NCBI GenBank assembly: GCA_019828595.1
Contig: JAHQRK010000009.1
Span: forward strand, 1,550,001-1,614,000
Length of the DNA: 64,000 nucleotides
Origin: Aphanomyces cochlioides
Taxonomy: Eukaryota; Oomycota; Saprolegniomycetes; Saprolegniales; Verrucalvaceae
Direction of reading: 5' to 3'
The notes below the pieces were generated by a model. That model made no database searches, had not been told where the DNA came from, and worked only from the letters and a program-made list of their open reading frames with translations. Shown one piece after another: positions 34,802-45,562 of this stretch. Every line of letters begins with the position of its first letter. Within the stretch, counting starts at the first letter, position 1. Made by a program: the position numbers and the translations under genes.

Positions 34802-37294
34802 TCACCAACAAATTAACGTCCAAAAGAGTCCAAACACTGCTACGGAGGCCGATAAAACGGAGGAGGAGCCCGCTGAAGCCCCGCTTCCACTTGATTTTGC
34901 ACTGGTGCCGTTGTCCCACTTGAACGAGCGGCAGAGCGCAGTTGATGCGTCAGAAGACTGCGAGCATTCCGTCGATGCCTTGAAGAAGACTTGATACGAC
35001 CCAGACGGTGCGATCTTGTTCAAGCCTTGGCCGATCGTTCCGGGGTAATAGCCCCAGTCGTCGCGAGATAAATCGAAAGACACGACGGTGGACTCGCCAG
35101 CGGCGAGCGAGATCTTGGTGAATTTCTTCAGCAAGCGCGTTTCGGTCAAGTTGTGCGTGACGGGAGGCGTGAGGAAGAGCATGACGACTTCCTTCCCAGC
35201 GACGGGGCCTGAATTCGTCACCTTGACGGAAACACTCACGGCTGAATTGGACGGCCCGACTGATGTCGAGCTGAGCGTCATGTCCGAGTAGGTGAATGTC
35301 GTGTAGCTGAGACCTGAACCATATTGCCATTCCGTCGGGCAGTCGCTCACAAATTTGCCTTTGATGCATTGGTCTCCTCGTCGAAAGTAATACGGCGTCG
35401 CGATATTGACAAAGCTATCGGTCTTGGGATACGTGAGTGGCAATTTCCCATTCGGGTTCACTTTGTCATACAAGACGTCGACAATCGCGCGGCCGCCAAA
35501 TTCACACGGCAAACCAGCCCAAATGACCGCATCAGCGAGCTCAGCAATGCCATTGAGTGTGCGTGGTCGGCCTTCGATCAAAACGAGCACAAGCACTTTA
35601 CTGGCAGCACGCAGGGCCTTCATGTACTGAAGAAAGCCGTCGTCAAGGGCCATGGGGTCGGAGTTGCCAAAAATTTCGGCATAGGTGCGCTCCCCAATCG
35701 CGACAACGGTCACGGACGCATTCGCAGCCATCGAGACTGCTTGAGTAGTCGTTTCGTTGGTCAAGTTGCCGAGGATAGCGATGCCTTCGAGGAAAGTCAC
35801 GGACGAGTTGTGCCCAGTGGCATTGTAATCGGTTTCCAACGCTTTGCGAATCGACCATCCACGGGGATAGAGCGCATTGCCGTTGATGCCTTGCCATGCT
35901 AAACTCCAACCACCGCACTGCAGCCCAATGTTGTCTGCGGAGGAACCTGTGAGGAAGACGGATGTGTTGGCAGCCAGAGGAAGCACGCCTTTGTTGTTCT
36001 TCAGGAGCACCAACGAGTCACGAGCAGCAGCGAGCGATTTTTCTTGGCTCAAGGCATCGCCGACGAGAGGAACCAACTCTGCACCTGGAATCGGGTTGCG
36101 GAATAAATCAAGCTGGTACTTGAGAGTGAGGAGACGCTCGACGGAGGTTTCAAGGCGCTTGCGATCCAAGCGGCCTTGAGAAAGGAGCACCTTGCCGTGG
36201 TCAATGAAGGACATGTCGTGAGGTGTCATGACCATGTCGTACGTCGATCGGTTCATGCTGACGTCGATGGCATCAAGATCGGTCGCGACAACTTGCCGCA
36301 GTTCGTTCAGGAGGTAGATTTCGCCCCAATCTGTCACCATCGTGCCATTAAAGCCAAGATCATGGCGAAGAAGCCCATGGTGGATGAGGCTGTTGGCGGA
36401 GATGGGGATTCCATTCCAGCCGATGTAGGTTCCCATGCCAGACATGACTTTGGCATCATCAATGGCGGCTTTGAACGGCGGTACAAAGTAGTTCATGATC
36501 TCGTATGAATCCATCACGACGTCTGTGCGATCTTTGCCGTCTGTCGGGTCAGAGTACCCGATGAAATGCTTGAAGCACGCCGCGACGCCTTGCTCTTGCA
36601 TGGCTGAGATGTACGCCGCGCCAAACGCCGACACTGCGACGGGATCTTCGTTGAAACTTTCAAAGACACGAGGCCAGTGCTTATGCCGAACGACTTCGAG
36701 CATTGGACTGTACACCCAAGGAAAGCCAGCGGCGCGGGTGTCTCGGCCTGTGAACTTGCCGACTTCTCGTGCATGGGCAACATCGAATGTCGCGCCAGTA
36801 TTGATCGGCTGTGGAAAAAGCGTTGCATTTCCAATGTAGTTGGCGCCGTGAATCGAATCAAAGCCGTAGATAATCGGGATTCCCTTCGTGCCGTTTGTGG
36901 TGTTCATGTGCATCGACTGGAGCTGTTTGAGGAGGTTGCGGTACTGCGTTGCATTCCAGAGCGGCATGCCCCAGTCTGCAGCCCCTGGAATCAAGTTGAG
37001 ATAGCCACCGACGCCGTGTGCAGCGTAGTCTTGGACCAGCGAGACATTCAACGTTTTCTCGCCACCGTTGTTCCAATCTACGTACACGAACGCGCCAACT
37101 TCGATCTGGTTCATCTGGCCAAGCAGTTCGTCGTTCGTCTAGAGCGGCTGGTTCTTAGAACTGTGAGATTGCGAGGCGCTTACCATATTAGCGACCATGC
37201 TCTTCGCTTGGGCCTGGGCGACGCTGAGCTCTACAAAGCCATGGCAGCTCGTCGTCGTCGCTGCGATGGCCACAGCGAGATAGCTACAATGCAT
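34802..37294 (-). CDS. Glycoside hydrolase family 3 beta-glucosidase, secreted, probably GPI-anchored
   Basis: Two exons with a 45-bp intron (37139-37183) joining VANM to TNDELL. ATG 37294 opens a signal peptide (SYLAVAIAATTTSCHG). The GH3 N-terminal barrel shows GYLNLIPG, IPIIYGFDSIHGAN, KHFIGYSDP and the nucleophile in MVTDWGEIY. The C-terminal sandwich shows SLVLLKNNKGVLPL and WAGLPCEFGGRAIVDVLYDKVNPNGKLP. A Ser-rich stretch and a hydrophobic end (VAVFGLFWTLICW) fit a GPI signal. At about 815 residues it is a typical full-length GH3. Likely role: hydrolysis of beta-1,3/1,4-glucans or oligosaccharides at the cell surface or in wall remodelling. It looks intact. Confidence 0.93.
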
Positions 37295-38301
37295 ATTCAA
37301 GAATATGAAGTTGTTCAGTTCAGCACCAGGCCCATGACTATACTTCAATTCGCTTTGCCAAGTACATCTTGTCACTCTTCGATGTCGAATATTTGTCCAA
37401 ATTATTCAAAAATAGGTCAAAATTTTCCATATTTTCGCATATTTCCGTCAAATTTTTAGCAATTTCCTCGAATTTTTCCGATCTACCTGGAGGATGATAG
37501 AGAATGCCAGATCGAAGATGACGTCAGTTCCATGAGGAAGGTTAATATTCTATACTCTCTATCAAGTCCAAAGCTCTGAGTTCTCGGACATATTCGTCCT
37601 GGAAGGTGTCTAAACCACCGCTTTATTGGCTGGAGTGATGGGGCTGTGTTGTACTGTAGACGGGTCCCAATTGACAATAAAGACACACAGTATTGATATT
37701 GGGAAATTCGGTGCAACCTGGTTCAGTTAAGCATTTCGACCACGATGGCGGTCATTACGCGTTGCTTGGAATGGCGAGACACAGCAGGAATCAATCGCTG
37801 GATGCGTTCTTTAGCGTCCGTTTGATCCAATTTGATCTCGCTGCTTAGGGAAAGCGTCCTCGCTGGAAAGTGTATACATTGACAATGAATCCACGAATGT
37901 CAACATGGTTAATCACGACGATACTGTACAACATGTCGAGTTGAAATTTGTTTGATTGGGTTTCACACTGTCAAATGTCTCGACGGACAGAGTGCCGTGT
38001 ATTGCCAATCACGCTGATGCAAATGCCAGGAATTGATGGACAAGATTCGATTTCGTGCCGTGTGTACCCACAACCTTGAGTAGTTTGCATCGGATGTTAC
38101 CAGAGCAGCAAAAGACATGGATGGCATCAGGTGAAATCGCTCACTGTGCAATGTTACCTGCACATGCTTGTGCAAACACAGCCACAGACGTGCGTCGTTG
38201 AGCGTCGTTCGATGTGCTTTGATGCCATTTTGAGAGAAGAGCGCAATGGAATCGATGAGGATAGATAAACATGAGTTAATAAGGATAATTTGATCTCCTT
38301 C
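37295..38301. other. AT-rich spacer, no gene seen
   Basis: Contains a patch of repeated AAATTTTT/TTTCC-like words at 37390-37480. Short frames only. Confidence 0.4.
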
Positions 38302-39432
38302 CTATGGGATCGCAATGGTAGGTGACCTTGTGTCCAAGAACGAGTCGGCATGGCAGACTGAGCTGCACACGGTCTCAATATCGTCAGGGTCTTGTGGCGG
38401 TGGACACAGGCATCGGATAAGGTACGAGCGAAGTAAAATCGCAACCACAATGGTGACGCTAACGACGATTGGAATCGTACTGACCAAAGCTACAGAGGAG
38501 GTCAGTGTCGGATGACATTGGGGAGCGTACTTGAGCTTCCTCTTGACGAATTAGTCGAGGCGACACTTTGTACACAGACTGCGATGCCAGTGGGAAGTGC
38601 ATTCGGCACGGAATCCTTGCCGCATGTCGGCCGCTGGAGTTGGCGTGAAATTCGAAGTGAAAAGTTTGACTTTGAAAATCGCAGGAAGGTTGCTTGGTCC
38701 AAAGTGAGAGCAATGCTAGGATTGTCCGACAAGTCCAGAGAAGCAAGCGAGTCTGGGAAGGTCTCTGCTGAAATCATGACGGAGGTCAAGTTGTTTCCCC
38801 GGCAAGATCTACAACATATGAGCTGTGCTCCTTCTGGTGGTGGAGATGCTTACAAGTGAGTGAGCTGTGGGGTGAAGAAGCTCCACGACATTTGGAAGAG
38901 GAGCGAGTTGTTTTGTGCAATGCCTCGATTGGAACTCAAGTCTCTGGCCATGAGAATATGAACCCTTCAAGCAGTAGTTCCACGTACAGGTCAGTCAGCG
39001 TAGGGGGAAGAACGACGATGACGGATTGATCCAACTCATTGTGGCTGATATTCCTACAACACGAGTAAGCACCCGATCGATCTTGTTGTCTTCGTACAAG
39101 AACTGAAGGGACGAGTTGTCGGTTGAGTTTGCAGGGAGGGACTTGACCTGGTTGTAGGAGAGATCACTACGAGCAGGAGGCAATCAGTACACCATGAAGG
39201 AAGGACAGCCATACATTTTTGTAGCATTCCTTGGCATCTTGACGACCGTTGAAATACTTTGGTGCGAGATATTGATGAAGTCTTGGAAGTCAAGCTTGGC
39301 AACAATGCTTCCTTGATCGTTGCGGAGACATGAGCCACGCGAAGCTGGCTCGCAGGTGTCTAAGACTGTCGCCATGGACGATGTAGAGCCAACGAGGAGG
39401 AGGAAACCGACAGCACGTCGAGCGCAGTGCAT
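38302..39432 (-). CDS. LRR receptor-like membrane protein 2
   Basis: ATG 39432 begins a signal peptide (RRAVGFLLLVGSTSS) followed by a Cys pair and SIVAKLDFQDFINIS. The repeat exons include DLSYNQVKSLPAN and DLSDNPSIALTLDQ, again starting right after AG acceptors. A Cys-containing cap (CGKDSVPN ... AVCVQS) precedes the transmembrane helix TIPIVVSVTIVVAILL and a 40-residue tail ending at 38302. It has the same layout as the genes at 27572 and 49489 but very different sequence, so the copies are old or fast-evolving. Exact repeat exon limits between 38820 and 39180 are approximate. Confidence 0.72.
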
Positions 39433-40495
39433 CTTGTTGGACGCGAATTCTGTAATGCGGATAACATGCCAGGGCAAAGGCAACCTTTGAAGGATCACAC
39501 TCAGAAATCTTTTATTGGCCGCCAGAGACGATCATCCATCCATGGTCTGTTTTCAGTCGACGGATACTGTACGGATGTGGCGGTGGGTTTCGGTGCATAG
39601 TTTTGTCCTGGGAAGCGCGCGCATCTCAGGATTTTCATGACAAACATGTACGCACAGACGCAACCGCATCATGGGCGCCTTGTATCGTTCGTTCAGGAGA
39701 TCCGAGCTCAAACTGCCTGCCATGATGATTTCGCGTGGCTGGCTTTATCAGCCGAATATTCAAGGTATGTCCTCGAAGATCCTCGAAATTCGGCGATGTT
39801 CGCTAAGGAAATCACAACAACCAAGAGCTTGTTCATCATACGGTGACAAGTTTAACATAGGCACGCTATGGCATCCGGGCCCTCACCTTGTCGCACAACA
39901 ACCCAAGTGAAACCTATCTTGACCGAGAGAGCAGCGACGACCACAGAGCCCCACCCTCTCAATTGAAAACAGGTCAAGACGGCCAGAACCATCCACTCGT
40001 AGTATTGATAAAGGTGAAGTATACTGGCGCAATGAGCTTACGCTAGAGTCAGATTGCAATGGGTACACTGGTCGACAGCGCAATCTCGAGACATTTTCAG
40101 GTTAAGATGAGGCCGAGTTGGCGGATTGTGTTGGTGAAAAAAATCAAGTTGAGACGCCCCGCGTCATACAGTGCAGAGCCCGACATGTCGGCCACAAGAA
40201 TCCATTGCCATCATGATTCTGATGTGCACACAAGGCGCGTTTTTATCGCCGCTGGTCAAACCTCCGAATGTCTCGAGTTTGCATCTTGTGGTTATCAGCG
40301 TAACGGAGATGATACACTGTATTTCATTGGCTATCTTTACTGTTTATCATACTATACTGAATTTTGATTGGCTGATAATTCAGTTTACGTGATGGAAAGC
40401 TTGTTTAACGTTATGTTAAATCTATTGCAGCCAATGAAACGACAGAAGGGGATAACTTGATCAAGTTTAACGTGTCACAGGATAAGCTGTAATGA
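39433..40495. other. Spacer left of the interrupted ORF
   Basis: No confident gene. A plus-strand frame from ATG 39671 (RSFRRSELKLPAMM) and a CAGCCAAT motif at 40430 are present. A 22-bp word around 40356-40379 (GAATTTTGATTGGCTGATA) nearly repeats one at 31336-31357. Confidence 0.35.
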
Positions 40496-40582
40496 AGAGA
40501 AAAAGAATATCAACAAGCCGAAAGTCCAACCTCATTTATCGCAGATCAGTCATTCAACTGCGAGAGCCCCCTTGAGATTCTC

Positions 40583-40847
40583 TGTAACCGGACGCTCCGG
40601 TTACTTGCTCTTTGACCCTTGGCATGACATGCCTGCTGTTAGCATGTCATCTGTATTTCCTGCATGTGAAGCACTCTGTGCTCTCTGCCATTCCTTTGGC
40701 TCGGTGCCTTCTAGGCCATTCATATTCACTGGCTCACAAGCCCTGTTCGACTCTGCATTCATTAGCTTTAGGCAGGATAAAGCTAATTCACTTTTCATCT
40801 TCCTCTCTGCTTCCTAAGCCTTCCTCCTGCGCGTGTACCCGGTTACA
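40583..40847 (+). repeat. 5' LTR of the Gypsy element
   Basis: 265 bp, TGTAACCGG...CCGGTTACA. Its first 21 bases after the T form a hairpin (GTAACCGGA/TCCGGTTAC). I see no difference from the 3' copy. Confidence 0.95.
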
Positions 40848-40920
40848 CTTGGTAGCACTCTAGTTCGTCCAAGGACCTGCTAGAAGGAAAAGTCACAACT
40901 CAACGATTCCAACGTTTGCG

Positions 40921-41712
40921 ATGAACAATGAAGACAGCCCTGTCCGCGAAGGGCGAGTGAGACTCGATGTCCCCAAGTTTGGAGGCTCAGCCTCCGAGAA
41001 TCTTCTCGTCTGGAAAGCTGGCGTGAAGATGGCCGTAGAAGCCATGGATTTTCAATCTGGAACCAAGATAGTTGCTTTTGCTGTATCATGCCTTACTGGC
41101 AAAGCCCACACCTGGGCAGTCAACACTTATATGCGCGATGCCCCTGCGATGGACACTCTGCCAAAATTTATCACTCTCATGAAGGCAACTTATTTGCCAA
41201 AGGACGCAGCTGTGCGCCACATGCATCAACTTTTGAAGGCCACTCAAGGCAAACTGACAATCAGCGGGTTTGCCCAGAAGCTGGAATACCACTGGCTCTC
41301 CCTGCCTGACAAGGCTCTAGTCTCGGAAGGAGCGATCGTCAACGTTTTCATGCATGGTTTGAACCATGACCCTCCGCGACTTGAAGTCTTCCGTCGAATG
41401 CCCGAGAATATGGTTGACGCACTCAATATTGCCCTTGGCGAGCATTACTCGCAATCTGCGGCTTCATTTGCGGGTCATCATGACGCTTACGACATGGAAA
41501 TTAGCCAAATCGGCACGACAAACAATAGCGAAACTCGCAACTTTGATCGTCAACGTCCCAACTCAAGTCAAAGACGCAATGTACGTTGTTACAATTGCCA
41601 GCGTACGGGACACATTTCCCGCAACTGCACTGCTCCCCGCCGACAGGCTTCCAATGCGCATGGTGCGTCTGGAACGCCTCCGCGTCGCCGGGTAAACTTC
41701 ACAACCCAGTAG
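40921..41712 (+). CDS. Gag polyprotein of the Gypsy element
   Basis: 263 residues: a capsid-like region (FGGSASENLLVWKAGVKMAVEA ... FITLMKATYLP) typical of Ty3/Gypsy gag, and a CCHC zinc knuckle CYNCQRTGHISRNC near residues 225-240 for RNA packaging, followed by a basic tail. The frame is intact. The protease frame overlaps its 3' end in the -1 register, consistent with ribosomal frameshifting, although I see no classical slippery heptamer. Confidence 0.9.
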   Translation: MNNEDSPVREGRVRLDVPKFGGSASENLLVWKAGVKMAVEAMDFQSGTKIVAFAVSCLTGKAHTWAVNTYMRDAPAMDTLPKFITLMKATYLPKDAAVRHMHQLLKATQGKLTISGFAQKLEYHWLSLPDKALVSEGAIVNVFMHGLNHDPPRLEVFRRMPENMVDALNIALGEHYSQSAASFAGHHDAYDMEISQIGTTNNSETRNFDRQRPNSSQRRNVRCYNCQRTGHISRNCTAPRRQASNAHGASGTPPRRRVNFTTQ

Positions 41713-42614
41713 GCGCCGGGCGGCCTACTGGGCAAGTTGATCAATGGGTGTCCGACACCGCGCCCTCTGAACCTATTGATCTAGCCCCTGGCACTTTGTG
41801 CCGCCTAGGTGAGCATCACCAAATGCTCTCCTACCTGCTTCCAGTTCCTGGATTCAGCGACCCCCTCCGTGTCTTGATAGACAGTGGCGCATCTGAAAAT
41901 TATGCGCGGCGCGCAACTATTGCACGAGCTACAGGCGTGTCGACGTCCAAGGCTCAACCTAACGACACTCTACGCATCCGACTTGCAGACGGTCGGATTG
42001 TTTCAAATCCACGACAAATTGTCGCGTTGCCAATATCGATTGGTGACTTTTCGTCAAGAGAAGAATTCTTCCTTATGGACCTTGACGACCGATGGGATTT
42101 GATCCTTGGAATGGGTTGGCTCGAACGCCATCAGCCCATTATTGACTGGCGCCTGAAGACGATGGTGCCACCATCTCCACGTTCCTACGTGCCCAACCCA
42201 GCGCAGAGTAATGAACTCGCTGTGGTTTGTATTGACCCTTCGTCAACACGGACACGCGATGGTATTGTGGACCATCCACGAGAAGAACAAGCTATTCCAG
42301 CTTTGGATACACCTTCAAACGGACGTGAAGGTTTGCCGGCGAATGATCAACGAATCGCCGAAGAGTTTTCCGACGACCACGAAGAAGAGTCGATCGATGA
42401 GTACGATTTCCGAGAGTGTGCACCCTCTCGAGACAGGCAAGATGTTCCCGAGAAGTTGTCGGTTGATGAGTTTATACGGTCAGCCTGTGACCTTGAAGAA
42501 CTGCCCACCAGGGCAGATGAGATTGTGGCTTTGCCGGAGATGAGCTTTCGCTCCTTTTCGCAACTCCTGCATGCCCAAGAACCGCTGAGTATCGCGGTTA
42601 TCTGCGTAGAATAA
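41713..42614 (+). CDS. Aspartic protease part of pol (Gypsy)
   Basis: A frame open from 41586, in -1 register to gag. The active site LIDSGASENY and the closing WDLILGMGWLERHQPIIDW segment mark a retroviral-type aspartic protease, followed by a long acidic linker. It ends at TAA 42612-42614. The reverse transcriptase continues in the same frame 27 bp later, so this stop is either a mutation or a readthrough site. Confidence 0.8.
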
Positions 42615-43237
42615 GATGGAACCCTCCACACGACATCCACGATGGACAAGGATGTCCTTGACGATGCTGACAAGCGAGCACGAACGACATGGGAGTCTCT
42701 CAAGACTAGCCCGTTCTACGACATATTGATGGAGTACAAGGATGTATTCCCTGACGAGGTTCCAGCGGCCCTGCCTAGCGACAAAGGCATCCGCCATGAG
42801 ATTGACTTGGTCCCGGGGACCAAGTATTGCGTTACACGCCAGTGGCCATTGCCACGTGATCAGGTCGAGTTCATCGACTCATTCTTTGCGGCCCGCAAGA
42901 AGGCAGGCCATGTGCGCGAGAGCAACTCGCCGCACTCAAGTCCGACATTTTGTGTCAAGAAACCCAACGGTGGCTGGCGTATCGTTCACGCCTTCAACAA
43001 GTTGAATCAAGCCACGATACCGGCGCAAACGCCGATTCCGCGCAAGGATGTCATCATTAGGGGGTTTCAGAACTGGCACAGAAATCAGATCAGAGCATTT
43101 TCCATGGACTGAAATTGAAGTGATTGGTTATAATTCAGCGAATTTGTTCTGTATTCTTGCCTGTTCTCTTGCGTTTTTTTCGTCAAGATGTGCTCCTGCA
43201 CAGACACAACCTTCTTTCACCACTCCCTCACGTTGTC

Positions 43238-44203
43238 ATGGTTGCATGGACAGGAGACTCCAGCAAGTGCAGTGAGTGCCTTGGATGCTCTGTCAATGGT
43301 CGAAGTTCCATGGACATACTGATTGCATGGATCATGTATTGTGATCGACACGGCAACTACCCAAATTGGACTCGTTTTAAAGGAGCTGCGAAGACAAAGA
43401 CTGGGTCGAGTAAAAAAAACATTGCTAACGAGATCTCTATGTTACTCCGCTCCCATGGCTTGCATCGCGACGGACCTTCTGTGCTTGACAAGATTGCTCA
43501 ATTGAATTCTTCATTTTTACAAGCAAAAGACTGGGAGCGTCAGACAGGACAGGGACTTCTTGATAACGCTCTTGATAATATCGACGGCCGTAGCCAAGCT
43601 GAGCAAAATGACGCACTTGCACAAGCCGAGGTATGAATGCAGCTTTATTCAAATTTAACACACACTTCAAAACTTTCAATTAGAGATGCGAAGCTAAGAT
43701 TTTGCAGATATTTTGATGAACTCGAAGTTGTGTTCAATGATCGACCACTATCAACGCCAGTATACCATTGTAGTACTGAAGACTCGAATTTTAATGGTGC
43801 TGATTTCAACCCCGAGGCTCGCGAGTCAGAAACATCTTCTCTGCCATTGATGGGGTCACCTCCAAGGAACGAAACGGAGGATGCAAGCAGGCCGCAAAAG
43901 AAAAGGATCAAGTTGGTTGGTGACAAGCCAAATAAGTCGTTTGGCGAGAGTATTGCTGGTGCCATGAAAGAACAAAGTAAAGTGCAACTGCAAATAGCTC
44001 AAGACATTTTGGAATCAAAGCGATGGGAAGCCGAATTGCGAGAAAAAGAAGTTGCTGTTAAAGCAAGAGAAGCTGATATTTTGCAAAGGAAACAAATGCA
44101 TGATGAAATTATGAGGGAATGCCAAATGATGCGCGATATGAACATGCCAATCGACCAAATTATGAGGCATGTCAAAGATGAGAAAGAAAGGCTTGGATTA
44201 TAG
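43238..44203 (+). CDS. Harbinger Myb/SANT-like accessory protein
   Basis: Two exons. The first, from ATG 43238, encodes MVAWTGDSSKC and the SANT-like helices (MDILIAWIMYCDRHGNYPNW, NIANEISMLLRSHG). An intron of about 50 bp (43632-43682) leads to a second exon with acidic and basic stretches and a helical C-terminus (KAREADILQRKQMHDEIMREC ... KDEKERLGL). In Harbinger elements this protein carries the transposase to the nucleus and to DNA. Without a clear break, unlike its partner transposase. Confidence 0.72.
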
Positions 44204-44226
44204 AATGTGTTATTCATGTGATTAAA

Positions 44227-45562
44227 TCATTCATTCATGTCATCGTCTATCGCTTCGTTCCAAAACTTGTCTGCATGGTACTCTCGTCGGTCGCATACAT
44301 TGTCGTAGCCCACATCAATCGAAAGGGGATCTAACTCATCTTGTGGGTTGGATTCGTTTGAACGATCATATTCTTCTATATCAGTGTTCCAACCAATTTC
44401 GCTGTCTGTCATGTCAATAAGCAAATTGTGAAGAACCGCTGCACATCGAATATACAATACCATCAGCTTCGCTGCCCTTGGTTTAGAAATATCCATTCTC
44501 ATTCCACGCAAGGATTAAAATCTTCCCTTCAAAAGTCCAATGCAATTTTCGTTGACACTACGGCACTTAGCCAAATGAGTATTGAAAAGCAATTGCCTTC
44601 CAGACAAACGACATCCACGAGCCCTTTTGAAAGCGGGCAACACAATGTCAGACATAGAATAGCTAGAATCAGCAAGGAGGAATTCATATTTGTCAAAGTA
44701 CTTGTCAGGTTGCAAGCAGAGCTTGCTATTGGACCACACGCGCATGTCGTGCACTGCCCCAGGCCATCCAAGATCCATGAATCGGACTAACTTTCGATCA
44801 TCACAGACCACCATACCAGCCATACCGTAATAACCCTTGCGACAAAAATAGTCTTCACCATGCTTCGAAGGCTTTGAATACACGGGAAAAAGAGTGCCAT
44901 CTACAAACCCAACGCACCCCTCAAAACCATGCTCAATCTCGACTCGAGAAGCATTGTCTTCTCTCGCACGCATCCGGCCAAAAGACTACTTGAGCTTCGA
45001 TCTCAAGTAAAGATATAACTATTCTCTGGCAAAACAAAGCAACACAGCCTTCGGATATACCAAAATATCGAGCAATAATTCCAATTGAAACACCATTTCC
45101 AAATCTTCCCAGCTTCGTCAAGAAGACAAGGAACTGTTGATATACAGGGCATTGAGTTGCTGTACTTTGGTTCATAAATACACGATTGTTCTCTATGATC
45201 GCCACAATCTGGTGAAAACTCGATTTACTCATTCTTACTTCTTGACGAAACCGTCGATCATCCATGTTCATGATATATTCGTACGGCGCTGGTCGCTTGG
45301 GCACAGAGAACCGACTTGTTATGTAGCGATTGCGCAGTACTTCGTCAAGAGCACCAAGTACAACCTCAAAACCAACCATAGACCCTGAAGTTTGAAGGCC
45401 AAGTACATCGTCTGCTTCATAACAGCTTAGATTGATTGCAAGTCGACCTTGCAAGCTGACAAGCGTCTCGTGTGGGACAACAAAAGGATGCGTGGCAACA
45501 GAAACAAGTACAAGACGTTGGAGCTCTTGGATAAGAGTCTGCCGCTCCGAGAATCGCACCAT
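44227..45562 (-). pseudogene. Harbinger (DDE_Tnp_4) transposase, disabled
   Basis: Starts at ATG 45562. A helical N-terminal domain (FRQEVRMSKSSFHQIVAII, GIIARYFGISEGCVALFCQRI) precedes the catalytic part: GFVDGTLFP (first Asp), FLLADSSYSMS (second Asp) and VNENCIGLLKGRF (Glu). The frame is lost by a 2-bp deletion in a GA run near 44970, and a TAA at 44515-44517 cuts off the last 96 codons (MRMDISKPRAAKLM). The copy therefore cannot move itself unless helped by another copy. Confidence 0.85.

Noticed and set aside
34503..34994. Plus frame running into the GH3 3' end
   Set aside because: Its second half is antisense to GH3 and the first half has no motif or splice signal.
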